From Hoyosella subflava DQS3-9A1 (GTDB lineage: Bacteria > Actinomycetota > Actinomycetes > Mycobacteriales > Mycobacteriaceae), in assembly GCF_000214175.1 (NCBI RefSeq), contig NC_015564.1, positions 3,968,001-4,032,000 of the forward strand: a stretch of 64,000 nt of DNA, written 5' to 3'. The notes beneath the pieces are model-generated. The model saw only the letters and a program-made list of their open reading frames with translations, was not told the origin of the DNA and made no database searches. Positions 34,321-43,980 of this stretch are shown one piece after another. Positions within the stretch are counted from its first letter, which is position 1; each line of letters opens with the position of its first letter. The position numbers and the translations under genes were made by a program.

Positions 34321-34947
34321 ATGCCTGCAGCAGCTGCCAACGGCAAAGGTGATGCCGCGCGCACCCGGGTCCTCGCCGCCTTTACCGAATCGGTCGCGAC
34401 CAAGGGCTACGCTGCCACCACAATCGCCGATGTCGTGGCGCTCGCTCATGTTTCCCGCCGTACTTTTTATGAACACTTCGCCGACAAAGAAAGCGCACTC
34501 CTCGCAAGTCACGAGGAATTCCGCGCGGACGTCATCGCCACTGTCAGCAAGGCATCAGAAATCGGCGAAACTACGGCTGAACGCATCGAATCAACAATCA
34601 CAGCGCTTTTGCAGGTGCTCAGCGACTCCCCGGCTGCAACAAAAACACATTTTGTGGAGACCCTCGGTGCCGGGCCCCGAGCGCGCGAGGCACGCCGAGA
34701 AATGCAGCGCAGCTTCGTCGCACTCCTGATCAGCCTCGCCGAGCGCGCATACCAGCGAAATCCCGCGGTCCGGGAGCTTTCTCCTGAAATGGCTACCGCC
34801 GTCACCGGCGGGCTGACCGAACTCATCGTGCAAGCTGCGGAAGAGGAGCGGCTCGCAGACCTGCTCCGGCTGTCAGACACGATGATCGCGCTCGTTTCGT
34901 CAGCGTTTTTGGGCGTCCCCTCCTGGGAACTCACACGCCGGAAGTGA
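34321..34947 (+). CDS. TetR-family transcriptional regulator
   Basis: A 208-residue regulator with helix-turn-helix TIADVVALAHVSRRTFYEHFADKESALL at about 35-62 and a helical effector domain. ATG 34321 with GGAAGG about eight bases upstream; the frame is open further but lacks sense. Divergent from the SDR-SDR-hydrolase-FadD operon across three matching palindromes, so it very likely controls that operon and itself; a fatty acid or acyl-CoA ligand is plausible. Confidence 0.9.
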   Translation: MPAAAANGKGDAARTRVLAAFTESVATKGYAATTIADVVALAHVSRRTFYEHFADKESALLASHEEFRADVIATVSKASEIGETTAERIESTITALLQVLSDSPAATKTHFVETLGAGPRAREARREMQRSFVALLISLAERAYQRNPAVRELSPEMATAVTGGLTELIVQAAEEERLADLLRLSDTMIALVSSAFLGVPSWELTRRK

Positions 34948-35013
34948 TCTCCCTCACGGTAGGGTCGGAGTGTCGGCATTGACGAGACTGCCACCACGAG
35001 ATCGAGGCCTGAC

Positions 35014-36243
35014 ATGACAACTCAACCTCCCATCGCCATAGTCGGCGCCGGACTAGCAGGCGCCAAAGTTGCAGAAGCGCTGCGCGACCGCGACTACCCC
35101 GGTCGCATCGTGCTGATCGGCGCTGAAGAGCACCTCCCCTATGACCGGCCACCCTTGTCGAAGGGGTTCGTCCAGGGGAAGAAAACGACCGACGACATCA
35201 CGCTGCTGCCGCCACAGTGGTACCGCGACCACCATGTTGAGCTCATGCTGGGAACTGAGGTGACCAGCATAGATCGGTCGGCGAAAACCCTGACACTTCC
35301 CGACGGGTCAACGCTGGAGTATGCAAGGCTGGCACTCGCCACTGGCTCCGCACCACGTCGCCTTTCCGTCCCCGGCGCGGATGCGGACGGTGTGCACTAC
35401 CTCCGCACGGTGGAACAGTCGGAGGAACTCATTCGCGTCCTCGGAGCGGGCGGGCGTCTCGTAATTATCGGAGCAGGGTGGATCGGGCTCGAAATCGCCG
35501 CCGCGGCACGAGCCAAGGACGTCGCCGTCAGCGTTGTCGAAGCCGCTGAACTTCCATTGCTTGGTGCACTCGGCCCAGAGATGGGGACCGTCTTCGCCGA
35601 GTTGCATCGCGAACACGGCGTGGATCTGCGCCTCGACAGTGGTGTGGAAGAGATAACAACATCGGAGGGATCGGCCAGCGGTGTTCGGCTGACCGCAGGC
35701 GACACAATCCCCGCCGATGCGGTACTGATCGCGGTCGGTGCCCAGCCGAACATTGGCCTTGCCAAAGACGCCGGCCTCGACGTCAACGAGGGCGTCCTGG
35801 TCGACGGCGCCCTCCAAACCTCCGACCCTGACATCGTCGCGGTCGGTGACATCGCGGAGCATGATCATCCGCTGCTGGGCAGGAGGATCCGTGTCGAACA
35901 CTGGGCGACCGCGCTCAATCAGCCGCGGGTCGCGGCGGCGACGCTCACTGAGCACCCCGCCACCTACGACAACCTGCCCTATTTCTTCACCGACCAATAC
36001 GACTTAGGCATGGAGTACGTGGGCTTCGCACCACGCGGTGAGTACTCGCGAGTCAGTGTCCGCGGGGATCTGAGCACCCACGAGTTCGTCGCGTTCTGGC
36101 TTGATAGCGCGGATCGGGTGCTCGCCGGCATGAACGTCAATGTCTGGGACGTCACCGACGCAATCACATCGCTGATCAGGTCGGGACGATCGATAGACGT
36201 TGCCCGTCTCGAGGATAGCGAGATCCCGTTGGACCAGGTGTAG
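35014..36243 (+). CDS. FAD-dependent ferredoxin/rubredoxin-type reductase
   Basis: A 409-residue flavoprotein. FAD motif IVGAGLAGAKVAEALR at the N-terminus, LPYDRPPLSKGF typical of oxygenase-coupled reductases, the NAD motif IIGAGWIGLEIAA at about 149-161, the second FAD motif VAVGDIAEHDH, and the C-terminal EHWATALNQ segment. It passes electrons from NAD(P)H to a ferredoxin or rubredoxin. No partner gene lies beside it, so it is likely a stand-alone supplier, for example to P450s. Confidence 0.9.
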   Translation: MTTQPPIAIVGAGLAGAKVAEALRDRDYPGRIVLIGAEEHLPYDRPPLSKGFVQGKKTTDDITLLPPQWYRDHHVELMLGTEVTSIDRSAKTLTLPDGSTLEYARLALATGSAPRRLSVPGADADGVHYLRTVEQSEELIRVLGAGGRLVIIGAGWIGLEIAAAARAKDVAVSVVEAAELPLLGALGPEMGTVFAELHREHGVDLRLDSGVEEITTSEGSASGVRLTAGDTIPADAVLIAVGAQPNIGLAKDAGLDVNEGVLVDGALQTSDPDIVAVGDIAEHDHPLLGRRIRVEHWATALNQPRVAAATLTEHPATYDNLPYFFTDQYDLGMEYVGFAPRGEYSRVSVRGDLSTHEFVAFWLDSADRVLAGMNVNVWDVTDAITSLIRSGRSIDVARLEDSEIPLDQV

Positions 36244-36320
36244 CCCAGCACTCGCGATCCGGTAGGAATTGACGCGCGTGCCGCGGAATCGCTTACAGGA
36301 TCGTCACGCGAACGCACAAA

Positions 36321-36346
36321 CGCCCGGCCGTGGTGCTGGCCGGGCG
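36321..36346. terminator. Bidirectional terminator
   Basis: A perfect 9-bp stem, CGCCCGGCC (36321-36329) with GGCCGGGCG (36338-36346) around eight bases, between the convergent reductase and exported-protein genes. Confidence 0.7.
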
Positions 36347-36364
36347 TTGGGACTCGGACGCCGA

Positions 36365-36832
36365 TTAGGCAGCGTCGTCGATCGGGAGGATCGCGACGGA
36401 GCTCAATTCGACCGTTCGTGATCCGTCAACACCGGAAATGCGAGCTTCGGTGAAGTGCACGTCGTCGCTGTCGTCGAGGGGCTCGACATTGTCCAGCACG
36501 ATCACGACAGGCTTGCTGAGGGTGGTGCCCTCCGCACAGGTGGGTTCGCATGTGTTGACCTGCTCCACACCTGTGCCGACAGCAATGCCGTCATTCCACA
36601 CCAGCCAGGTGATGAAGTTGACCGCGTCGTTGCCGTCCGCGGGAGCGAGCATGATCGACTCCGGCTCAATCTGCGTGTCGCCCTGGTCGTCGAGAACGAC
36701 GGCAGGAACTACTTCTGGTGCGTTCTGGATGACGGCAGCTCCTGCCACTCCCGTCATTCCGAGTGCCAGTGCCGCGCCAGCAGCAGGTACAACCATGGCC
36801 AGATTTCGTGTCTTCAACTGTCTCCCTTTCAT
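36365..36832 (-). CDS. Exported protein of unknown function
   Basis: A 155-residue secreted protein. The signal peptide runs to about AGAA (residue 33) after a hydrophobic stretch AMVVPAAGAALALGMTG. The mature part is acidic, with one Cys pair in NTCEPTCAEGTTLS that could form a disulfide, and beta-rich segments after it. I do not recognise the family; similar small acidic exported proteins are common in mycolic actinomycetes. It has its own AT-rich upstream region (36833-37035). Confidence 0.7.
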   Translation of the reverse strand: MKGRQLKTRNLAMVVPAAGAALALGMTGVAGAAVIQNAPEVVPAVVLDDQGDTQIEPESIMLAPADGNDAVNFITWLVWNDGIAVGTGVEQVNTCEPTCAEGTTLSKPVVIVLDNVEPLDDSDDVHFTEARISGVDGSRTVELSSVAILPIDDAA

Positions 36833-37035
36833 TTCGCCCCCGGGTCTGTTCCCTCGTCACGCTCAGCCCAGTCGGGCAGCAGCGCTTCCGCATCGGATAT
36901 CGAGGGATGTGACACCAGTGTTTCACTGAGACAGCTGTTAATTAATGTGATTACGCGCACGAAAATGTTAAAAATAGCCACTGAGCTGGCACTTTAATCT
37001 TTCGGAAAGGCGGTAACCGTTACGGCTTCTTTATC

Positions 37036-38331
37036 TCAACCCAGCACTTGATCGGTGTAGACGTTACGAAATATGCGGTCCGGATCAACAACGTCCCGAA
37101 TGCGCGTGAAGTCGCGGAATCGTGGATACAGGTCAGCCAGGGCCTCACGACCGAGCGAATGCATCTTGCCCCAGTGCGGGCGCCCATCAGCGCCCCGCAC
37201 GATGGCCTCGAACTCGTGGAAGTACTTCTCATACGGCATGCCGTCAAACTGGTGCACTGCCACATAGGCGGTCTCACGCCCATACGCGGGCGAAAGCCAA
37301 ACGTCGTCGGCAGCGGAAAACCGCACTTCGACCGGGAACATCACCGGCTCGGCCAACCGGGAATACAACGCCCGCAACTCAGCGAGCACACCGGCTAGCG
37401 CCGCTCGGGGGATGGCGTACTCAGACTCAACCATCCGCACCCGCCGTGGCGTCGCGAATACCCGGTATGACCAGTCCCGATACATACGCGGCGACAGCAC
37501 AGCATCGATGACCCGCCCCGTCGGCTGCGCGACAGCAGGGAGCGCACGGCCCAATCGGCATATCGCACCGAAAGCACGGTTTTCTACAAGTTCGTAACTG
37601 ATGAATTCGGCCGCCCGGGACAGCGGGCGGGTTGCAGCATCGGTCTGGTTGTTGCGTTTCACCAACGCGCGGCGCCCGTAAGGAAACATGAAGAACTCGA
37701 AGTGATCGTTGCTCTCCACCTCGTACTCGATCGACTCAAGCACCGTGTCCAGCAGTTCGGGGCGTTCGTCAGCTGCGAGCACGAAGCGTGGCACGCACTG
37801 CAATGTGAGAGTGCTGATCACCCCAAGCGCGCCGAGACTCACCCGTGCGGCATCAAACGTTTCACGATTGACCTCCGCCGAACATCGCAGGATTTCCCCG
37901 CTGGTTTGCACGAGTTCCAGGCCCACAACCTGCGTTGCCAGGCCGCCCAACCGCGCTCCTGTCCCATGGGTTCCCGTCGAAATTGCACCCGCGATCGTCT
38001 GCGTATCGATATCCCCCAGATTCGCAAGCGCCAAGCCAAGTACGTGCAATGAGTTGTTGAGTTCCTGCAGGCACGTACCGGACTTGACTGTCACCTGCCG
38101 ACGCGGCAGATCGACGTCGGTGAACCCGCGAAATTCAGAGAGGTCGAGAGCCCAGTCCGCAGTCGCCGCAGTCGCCGTGAACGAATGCCCGCTTCCCCAG
38201 GCACGCACCGTCGTCCCTGCGTCTGCCGCGCTCCGCACGATCTCACGCAGTTCCTCAACTGATCGCGGACGCAGCACACGGGCCGGGTACGCCGTCACTG
38301 TTCGGGCCCAGTTCTGCCACTGCGTCACCAC
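37036..38331 (-). CDS. FAD-linked D-arabinono-1,4-lactone/L-gulonolactone-type oxidase
   Basis: A 431-residue VAO-type flavoprotein. FAD domain with VRAWGSGHSFTATA near residue 44 and ISTGTHGTGARLGGLA; C-terminal ALO domain with HWGKMHSL and the end segment FRDFTRIRDVVDPDRIFRNVY. The length matches mycobacterial gulonolactone oxidases. Divergent from the PLP-dependent aldolase gene by about 46 bases. Confidence 0.9.
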   Translation of the reverse strand: MVTQWQNWARTVTAYPARVLRPRSVEELREIVRSAADAGTTVRAWGSGHSFTATAATADWALDLSEFRGFTDVDLPRRQVTVKSGTCLQELNNSLHVLGLALANLGDIDTQTIAGAISTGTHGTGARLGGLATQVVGLELVQTSGEILRCSAEVNRETFDAARVSLGALGVISTLTLQCVPRFVLAADERPELLDTVLESIEYEVESNDHFEFFMFPYGRRALVKRNNQTDAATRPLSRAAEFISYELVENRAFGAICRLGRALPAVAQPTGRVIDAVLSPRMYRDWSYRVFATPRRVRMVESEYAIPRAALAGVLAELRALYSRLAEPVMFPVEVRFSAADDVWLSPAYGRETAYVAVHQFDGMPYEKYFHEFEAIVRGADGRPHWGKMHSLGREALADLYPRFRDFTRIRDVVDPDRIFRNVYTDQVLG

Positions 38332-38377
38332 TGCACATCTCCCTCACCGCACCGTGTTCCGCGTACGGTAACCAATT

Positions 38378-39583
38378 GTGACGCGAAACAACCGCAGCCG
38401 CGCCGAACTCAGAGCCGCGTACGACTCGGCCACTCGCAACATCGATCCACCTTGCGCGATCGTCGATCTCGACGCATTCGACATGAACCTGCAGGATCTC
38501 ACGCGCCGCGCCGAGGGCCTCCCGATTCGCGTAGCGAGCAAGTCACTGCGCTGCCGCACCCTCCTCGCCCGGGCCCTCGATCACCCTGGTGTGCGCGGAG
38601 TTCTCGCATATTCCCTACGCGAGGCGCTGTGGCTGCACGAACACAGCGCCAGCGACGACATCCTGGTTGCTTACCCGACGGTAGACCGGAGTGCACTTGC
38701 TCGTCTTGCAGCGGACGACGCGGCTCGGGCACACATCACGCTGATGGTGGACTCGGGCGAACACCTCAACTTCATCGAGGATGTTCTGAACCCCGGGCAC
38801 CCTGTGATTCGGGTTGCTCTCGAACTGGATGTTTCGTGGCGACCGCTGAAAGGCCTCCATCTCGGCGCCCGCCGCTCACCGATTCACACGCCCGGCGCAG
38901 CCGCGGCACTTGCTGCCACGATCACGTCCAGGACTGGCTATGCGCTCGTCGGCGTCATGGGGTACGAAGGCCAGATCGCCGGCGTCGGCGACAAGGATGC
39001 TGGCCTCAAGTCGCTCGCGCTGCGCCGCATTCAATCGGCGTCCGCTCTGGAACTAGCCGAGCGTCGCAGTGCCGCAGTCGAGCGTGTCCGAGCGTTCGCT
39101 GACCTCGAGTTCGTCAACGGCGGCGGTACAGGCAGCGTCGAAACAACGCGACAAGACCCCTCCGTCACCGAGATCGCCGCAGGCTCAGGCCTCGTTGGCC
39201 CCGCGTTGTTCGACCACTACACACGGTTCACGCCGCAGCCCGCGCTACTGTACGCCCTGCCGGTCGTGCGAAAGCCGCGTCATGATATCGCCACACTTTT
39301 CGCCGGCGGCTACCTCGCGTCCGGCGCCGCGGACGGCTCCCGGCTCCCCGTTCCATGGCTTCCGGAAGGACTCCGCCTCGGCATCATGGAGGGTGCGGGT
39401 GAAGTCCAGACACCCGTATTCGGAGCGGGCGACCTCGCCATCGGCGACCGCGTGTGGATGCGCCACGCCAAGGCCGGCGAACTGGCCGAGAGGTTTAACG
39501 AATACCACCTGGTGCACAGCAGTAGCGCAGCTCTGTGGCGTACGGTCCCCACGTACCGGGGCGAAGGAGTCAACTGGGGGTAA
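38378..39583 (+). CDS. PLP-dependent amino-acid deaminase/aldolase (alanine-racemase-N fold)
   Basis: A 401-residue enzyme. PLP Lys in IRVASKSLRCR at about residue 50, barrel strands GVLAYSLREALWLH and ALVGVMGYEGQIAG, and the phosphate-binding FVNGGGTGSVE. Matches the D-threonine-aldolase/deaminase group. GTG 38378. It is beside the ALO-type oxidase, an arrangement common in actinomycetes; the biological substrate is not known to me. Confidence 0.83.
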   Translation: MTRNNRSRAELRAAYDSATRNIDPPCAIVDLDAFDMNLQDLTRRAEGLPIRVASKSLRCRTLLARALDHPGVRGVLAYSLREALWLHEHSASDDILVAYPTVDRSALARLAADDAARAHITLMVDSGEHLNFIEDVLNPGHPVIRVALELDVSWRPLKGLHLGARRSPIHTPGAAAALAATITSRTGYALVGVMGYEGQIAGVGDKDAGLKSLALRRIQSASALELAERRSAAVERVRAFADLEFVNGGGTGSVETTRQDPSVTEIAAGSGLVGPALFDHYTRFTPQPALLYALPVVRKPRHDIATLFAGGYLASGAADGSRLPVPWLPEGLRLGIMEGAGEVQTPVFGAGDLAIGDRVWMRHAKAGELAERFNEYHLVHSSSAALWRTVPTYRGEGVNWG

Positions 39584-39615
39584 GACACCGCACGCACGCA
39601 TGCTCGAATAGCCGT

Positions 39616-40245
39616 ATGGCTCCTACCATGACGGTGTACGACGCGATCCGCCTGCGGCGCGATGTTCGCGCGGAATTCTCTGGAGAAACGATCGGCGATG
39701 CGGCACTGACACGGATCCTGGACGCGGCGCACCGGGCCCCCAGCGTAGGCAACACCCAGCCTTGGGATTTCGTGATCGTGCAGGATCCCAGCCGGCTCCG
39801 CGAGTTCGCAGCGCACGTCGAACACCGGCGGGACCGATTTGCCGCTTCCCTGCCACCGGAACAGCGTGATGTGTTCAACCCGATCAAGATCGAAGGAATT
39901 CAGGAAAGCGGTACCGGAATCGTGGTTACCTACGATCCTGATCGCGGCGGGCCGCACGTTCTCGGCAGGCATACTGTCGAGGACACCGGGCTGTTCTCCA
40001 CCGTTCTCGCTATTCAGAACCTGTGGCTCGCGGCTGTCGCTGAAAGAGTGGGCGTCGGGTGGGTGTCTTTCTACGACGAGGAATTCCTTGCCGATTTCGT
40101 AGGCGCGTCCGCGCCAGTGCGTCCAGTCGCCTGGCTCTGTGTTGGCCCCGTAACGGGATTCCAGCACACCCCGGATCTCGAGCGTTTCGGCTGGCGGTCC
40201 CGGCGGCCACTGAGCGACGCGGTGCACCGAGATCGACTTCGTTGA
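39616..40245 (+). CDS. bluB: 5,6-dimethylbenzimidazole synthase (BluB)
   Basis: A 209-residue nitroreductase-fold enzyme that breaks reduced FMN with O2 to form the lower ligand of vitamin B12. RRDVRAEFSG, HRAPSVGNTQPWDFV, TYDPDRGGPH and NLWLAAVAERVGVGWVSFYDE match BluB. ATG 39616 is chosen; ATG 39628 is four codons later. It starts 32 bases after the aldolase gene and has a terminator right behind it. Confidence 0.88.
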   Translation: MAPTMTVYDAIRLRRDVRAEFSGETIGDAALTRILDAAHRAPSVGNTQPWDFVIVQDPSRLREFAAHVEHRRDRFAASLPPEQRDVFNPIKIEGIQESGTGIVVTYDPDRGGPHVLGRHTVEDTGLFSTVLAIQNLWLAAVAERVGVGWVSFYDEEFLADFVGASAPVRPVAWLCVGPVTGFQHTPDLERFGWRSRRPLSDAVHRDRLR

Positions 40246-40248
40246 CGT

Positions 40249-40267
40249 TTTGCCGCCTTGTGGCAAA
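40249..40267 (+). terminator. Short hairpin after bluB
   Basis: TTTGCC (40249-40254), seven-base loop, GGCAAA (40262-40267), starting three bases after the bluB stop. Probable end of the aldolase-bluB transcript. Confidence 0.5.
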
Positions 40268-40269
40268 GA

Positions 40270-40287
40270 TTGTGACAAGCCTCACAA
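40270..40287. promoter_or_regulatory. Perfect CRP/GlxR-type site
   Basis: TTGTGACAAGCCTCACAA is a perfect 18-bp palindrome containing TGTGA-N6-TCACA, the CRP/GlxR consensus. It lies 73 bases before the start of the large membrane-protein gene, so carbon-state (cAMP) control of that gene is likely. Confidence 0.75.
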
Positions 40288-40359
40288 GTCCGACATCACG
40301 GCGTCATACTGAGGAAAACCCGCCACGAGGTGGATCGGCGCGCAGGAGAAGAGGACGCC

Positions 40360-42363
40360 ATGTCGCAGCGAATCTCGGCTCTTAGCCTCGCTCAGGAGGC
40401 ATTACCTGGAGCTGGCGGAGCCGCGGTGGACCAGATCATCATCGTGCTCATCGCAAACGCCGTTATCTTCACGCCCCTGGTGTGGTTCGTGCTGCGGGAA
40501 CGTAGCGGACATCGCACCGCCATCGGGCGAGCTGCTGACTGGATAGCGAAAAAAGAAGGAATGCCGCGCTGGTTCAGTCTTCCGGTGTACGTGATGATCG
40601 CTGCGCTGCTGTCTGCGGGATTCGGTGTCGCATGGGACATTCCAATCCATATGCAGGATGGCCGGGACGACGGCCCCTTGGCAAACCCAGCCCACTACTT
40701 CATTTTCTTCGGCATCGTCGGCTTCTTCGTCGCAGGCGTGATCAGCATGACGCTCGTGTCGAAGCATCTTCCCGCGCGCACCTTCCGGATCCGCGACGAC
40801 TGGCACGCCCCGATGGGGAGCATGGTGATCGTGGCTGCAGGCCTCATTGCGCTCCTTGGCTTTCCTCTCGACGATCTGTGGCACCGTCTTTTCGGCCAGG
40901 ACGTGACGCAGTGGGGGCCAACCCACACGATGATGATTGGCGGAGCGGTCACCTGCGTTCTTGGTGGCGTTCTGCTCCATTCGGAGGCGCGCCAAATTGG
41001 GGCACCCGGAACGCTGGGGTTAGGCGGGCGGATTCGCGGGGTCTTCCTGCTGGCGACCTGCATCATCCCGTTCTACTTTCTAGCGGAGTTCGAATTAGGG
41101 CTGCCGCAGTTCCCCGCCGCCACGCAGTTCATCCTTGCGGGTCTGCTTACGGCGTGGATCTTTACCGCGTGCCGCCGGTACTTCGGCCCCGGTGGCGCAC
41201 TGTTCGCGTGGGCCTTCTATCTCGTCGCACAACTGTTCCTGATCGTGACGGTCAGCCTGATACCCGGCGTGCTGGTATCTCAGATGCTGCTGTTCTTGCC
41301 CGCCGCGATCATCGTTGAACTAGTCGCACTGGTGATTCCGCCCGCCCGCGGGATCGTGTTCGGACTCGTGTGCGGGGCACTGATCGGAACCGTCGGTCTC
41401 TACGCAGAATGGCTCTGGACGCACGTCTATATGCCAATTCCGCAGCCGCTGCCGTCGCACACGTTGCCGCTGATGTTGTCGGTAGGAACGGCTGCCGCGA
41501 TTGGCGGGGCACTCATCGGGCATTGGCACGCTCAGCAACTGCAGCGGGTCGAGGCACGCGGAAACGTGACCTCTCGGCTGCAGGACATCACCTTCGCATC
41601 CCGGCCACTGCAGACTTGCTACAGCTACTGGCTGCGAAACCAAACCCCGACACCGGCCATCGGCGGATCGCCGAACTACTGGCAGCGCAACGGATACGTA
41701 GCTGTGGGCGGCGTCATTTTCCTCGCTCTCATGACGGCGTTCGCACCCCCGTCAATGAAGGACGGCGTGTTCGCAGATGTCGAGTTGAGTCAGGACTGCG
41801 ACGGCGACACTATCTGCAGTGCTTTCGTGACAATTACGATGGACCCCGCGGAATCCGATAGGGCGATTTGGCTGCATGCTTATTACTGGCAGGGCAAGGT
41901 CGGCACCGAAGGTGAGCTCCCCACCGATCCGGCGAGCGGCGCTCCCGGGATAATGCGGGTGGCGATGCTGCCGACCGGCGAGCCCGGCCAGTTCCGCTCC
42001 GAATACGAGATGCCCATGTATGGCGGCGGGAAGACACAGATCCGCCTGCACCAGGCGCCCACAATCATGCTCAACCTGCCGCTTTACGCCCCTGACGACC
42101 CGGAGATCACGACTGACATCGGTAGGCAGATCGTGGCTACCTCCGGCGAGCGTTACGAGTTCATCTACGAACCCGAGTTCCTGCAGCGCGAAACCAAAGA
42201 CTATGTTCCTGGCTGGCTGTGGACAGTGGGCTACACCGTAGTTTTGATCCTCTGGCTGGTGACCCTGGTCTTCTACGTATGGCTGTACAGCCAGGCCGCT
42301 TTCGGTTCAACTCCCGCTGCGCGAGCTCAGCCGCGCCCGCAGCACAAACCGGCCGACGCCTAA
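40360..42363 (+). CDS. Large multipass membrane protein with PmoC-like Asp/Trp-His/His motif; function unknown
   Basis: A 667-residue protein with about ten membrane helices, a soluble domain (about residues 465-620) and a final helix with a Pro/Gln-rich tail. Charged or His residues sit at helix edges: WDIPIHMQDGRDD (92-104), NPAHYF, RDDWH (145-149) and DDLWHRLFGQDVTQWGPTH (171-189). The last resembles, from memory, the D-x2-WH-x5-D ... P-(S/T)-H stretch in PmoC/AmoC that holds a copper or zinc site (Asp, His, His), with one extra residue here. It is not a standard PmoC (about 270 residues), and no pmoA/pmoB is present. A perfect GlxR-type site lies upstream. No family name offered. Confidence 0.85.
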   Translation: MSQRISALSLAQEALPGAGGAAVDQIIIVLIANAVIFTPLVWFVLRERSGHRTAIGRAADWIAKKEGMPRWFSLPVYVMIAALLSAGFGVAWDIPIHMQDGRDDGPLANPAHYFIFFGIVGFFVAGVISMTLVSKHLPARTFRIRDDWHAPMGSMVIVAAGLIALLGFPLDDLWHRLFGQDVTQWGPTHTMMIGGAVTCVLGGVLLHSEARQIGAPGTLGLGGRIRGVFLLATCIIPFYFLAEFELGLPQFPAATQFILAGLLTAWIFTACRRYFGPGGALFAWAFYLVAQLFLIVTVSLIPGVLVSQMLLFLPAAIIVELVALVIPPARGIVFGLVCGALIGTVGLYAEWLWTHVYMPIPQPLPSHTLPLMLSVGTAAAIGGALIGHWHAQQLQRVEARGNVTSRLQDITFASRPLQTCYSYWLRNQTPTPAIGGSPNYWQRNGYVAVGGVIFLALMTAFAPPSMKDGVFADVELSQDCDGDTICSAFVTITMDPAESDRAIWLHAYYWQGKVGTEGELPTDPASGAPGIMRVAMLPTGEPGQFRSEYEMPMYGGGKTQIRLHQAPTIMLNLPLYAPDDPEITTDIGRQIVATSGERYEFIYEPEFLQRETKDYVPGWLWTVGYTVVLILWLVTLVFYVWLYSQAAFGSTPAARAQPRPQHKPADA

Positions 42364-42366
42364 CGA

Positions 42367-43980
42367 CTACCCGGCACCAGTCATATCACGGCGCCGCCAC
42401 GCGGCCAGTCCTGCGGTTGTCACCGAAAAGGCCAGCAGAGCCATCACCAGCAGCGGTAGTCCCTCGAAAGCCCCGCCAGGCAGTCGTGGCAAATGGGTGA
42501 ATGGCGACACATTCAGGGCCCATTGTCCGAGTTCCAGCACGGCACCCACCTGGCCGATCAGGAAAACAGCAGCTAGGGCTGTCCAGCTCACCGAGTAGGC
42601 GAACCTGGGCAGCAAACCGAACGCGGCCACGGCGATCGCTGCCAGCACAATAACCGCGGCAAGCTGAACCAGCGCAGCGCCCGCTAACCTGGGCACCTGG
42701 CCGGAGAGGTCGCCGACGCTGATACCGTGTGCAACTCCCATCGCCGACCCGCCGAGAATCAAAAGCACCACGGCGCCGACAAGCGAAATGCCGATGTGTC
42801 CCAGCGCCCATCGAATCCGGCTCACTGGAGCGTTCAGCAGCAATTCCGCGCGCAACGAGGTTTCCTCACCCCGCAGCTTCAGTACGCCCGCGATCGCGTA
42901 ACCGGAGGCAAGCAGCCCCAGGAAGCCCATGATCCCCGCGAAATACGCATCGACGACCGTCTGGGTCCCGCCGAGACGCTCCAGCGCCTGGTGAAGTGCG
43001 GGATTGTCCGCGAAGAGGCTTTCAATCCCGCGCCCAGCCGAACCGAGAACAAATCCGAGCAGCACAAAACCCGCGGCCCACCCAAACAGTGCAACGCGGT
43101 GCAGCCTCCATGCCACACCTTCAGGCCACGAGAGAGCCCGTCCGGCGGTCGGCGGTCCCAACGGGGACGGGAGCACACCGGCACCCGAGTCGCGGCGCCC
43201 AGCGATCACCACCGCTACAGCAGTGAGCGCCACAGTAAATGCGGTGATGGGAACAAAAACCCACCATTGTTCACCCGCGAACGGCCGCGCCTGATGTACC
43301 CAGCCAATCGGGGACAGAAACGACAGCCAGCCCAGCGATCCGCCTGTCGCGTCGCTGACGTCACCCGAGAGGCGCACCGCAAATGCGAACCCGATTGCAG
43401 CGGACGCAATTGCTCGCGCTCCACCGGCGCTCACGGTGAGTTGCGCGGCGACCGCTCCAATAGCCGCGAACATGAGCCCGGCACCCGCATAGGATGCCCC
43501 CACAGCGATCGATCCGGCGAGCGGCAACCCCACAGCCAGCATTCCCACAGCGAGGAGCGTTCCCAGCAGAGCAAGGCCGATCGATACCGTGATCAGTGCC
43601 GCGGCAAGTCCCGCGTACCTACCGACCACGGTGGTGGCCAGTAGTTCAGTCCGGCCGCTCTCCTCCTCCGTTCGGGTGTGGCGGATGACAATCAGCGCGG
43701 CGATGAGCGCAACGATGACGGGGGCTATCCCCGACCGGGTTAGCGCAAGAGAGCCCGGGTTTGCTTCGAACACCGGCCCGTAAAGCGCCACGAATGCAGG
43801 GGTCTGCAACGTCGCCGCGTACGACCGCAACTGGGCGTCGGTCGGGAAGAGGTTCGGGGTTCCGTAGGCCTGCAGGACGGGCAGCATCGTGAGCGCCAGC
43901 ACCCACCAAGGTAGGACCAGACGGTCCCGCCTCATCATCAGCCGGACAAGCTCACCCGTACCTGTGCAGCTTTCACGCAT
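42367..43980 (-). CDS. ABC exporter permease, TnrB3/tetronasin-resistance type
   Basis: A 537-residue membrane protein with about 12 hydrophobic segments in two repeats of six, typical of the polyketide-antibiotic exporter permeases (COG3559-like). [21 protein letters not shown] in the first half and [21 protein letters not shown] in the second are the paired cytoplasmic E-E-x-G/T loops. ATG 43980 overlaps the ATPase end by eight bases. Likely exports a hydrophobic drug or lipid. Confidence 0.88.
   Translation of the reverse strand: MRESCTGTGELVRLMMRRDRLVLPWWVLALTMLPVLQAYGTPNLFPTDAQLRSYAATLQTPAFVALYGPVFEANPGSLALTRSGIAPVIVALIAALIVIRHTRTEEESGRTELLATTVVGRYAGLAAALITVSIGLALLGTLLAVGMLAVGLPLAGSIAVGASYAGAGLMFAAIGAVAAQLTVSAGGARAIASAAIGFAFAVRLSGDVSDATGGSLGWLSFLSPIGWVHQARPFAGEQWWVFVPITAFTVALTAVAVVIAGRRDSGAGVLPSPLGPPTAGRALSWPEGVAWRLHRVALFGWAAGFVLLGFVLGSAGRGIESLFADNPALHQALERLGGTQTVVDAYFAGIMGFLGLLASGYAIAGVLKLRGEETSLRAELLLNAPVSRIRWALGHIGISLVGAVVLLILGGSAMGVAHGISVGDLSGQVPRLAGAALVQLAAVIVLAAIAVAAFGLLPRFAYSVSWTALAAVFLIGQVGAVLELGQWALNVSPFTHLPRLPGGAFEGLPLLVMALLAFSVTTAGLAAWRRRDMTGAG

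Noticed and set aside
40360-42363. Calling the membrane protein a methane/ammonia monooxygenase subunit
   Set aside because: Length, domain layout and absence of pmoA/pmoB genes do not fit; only a short motif is similar.
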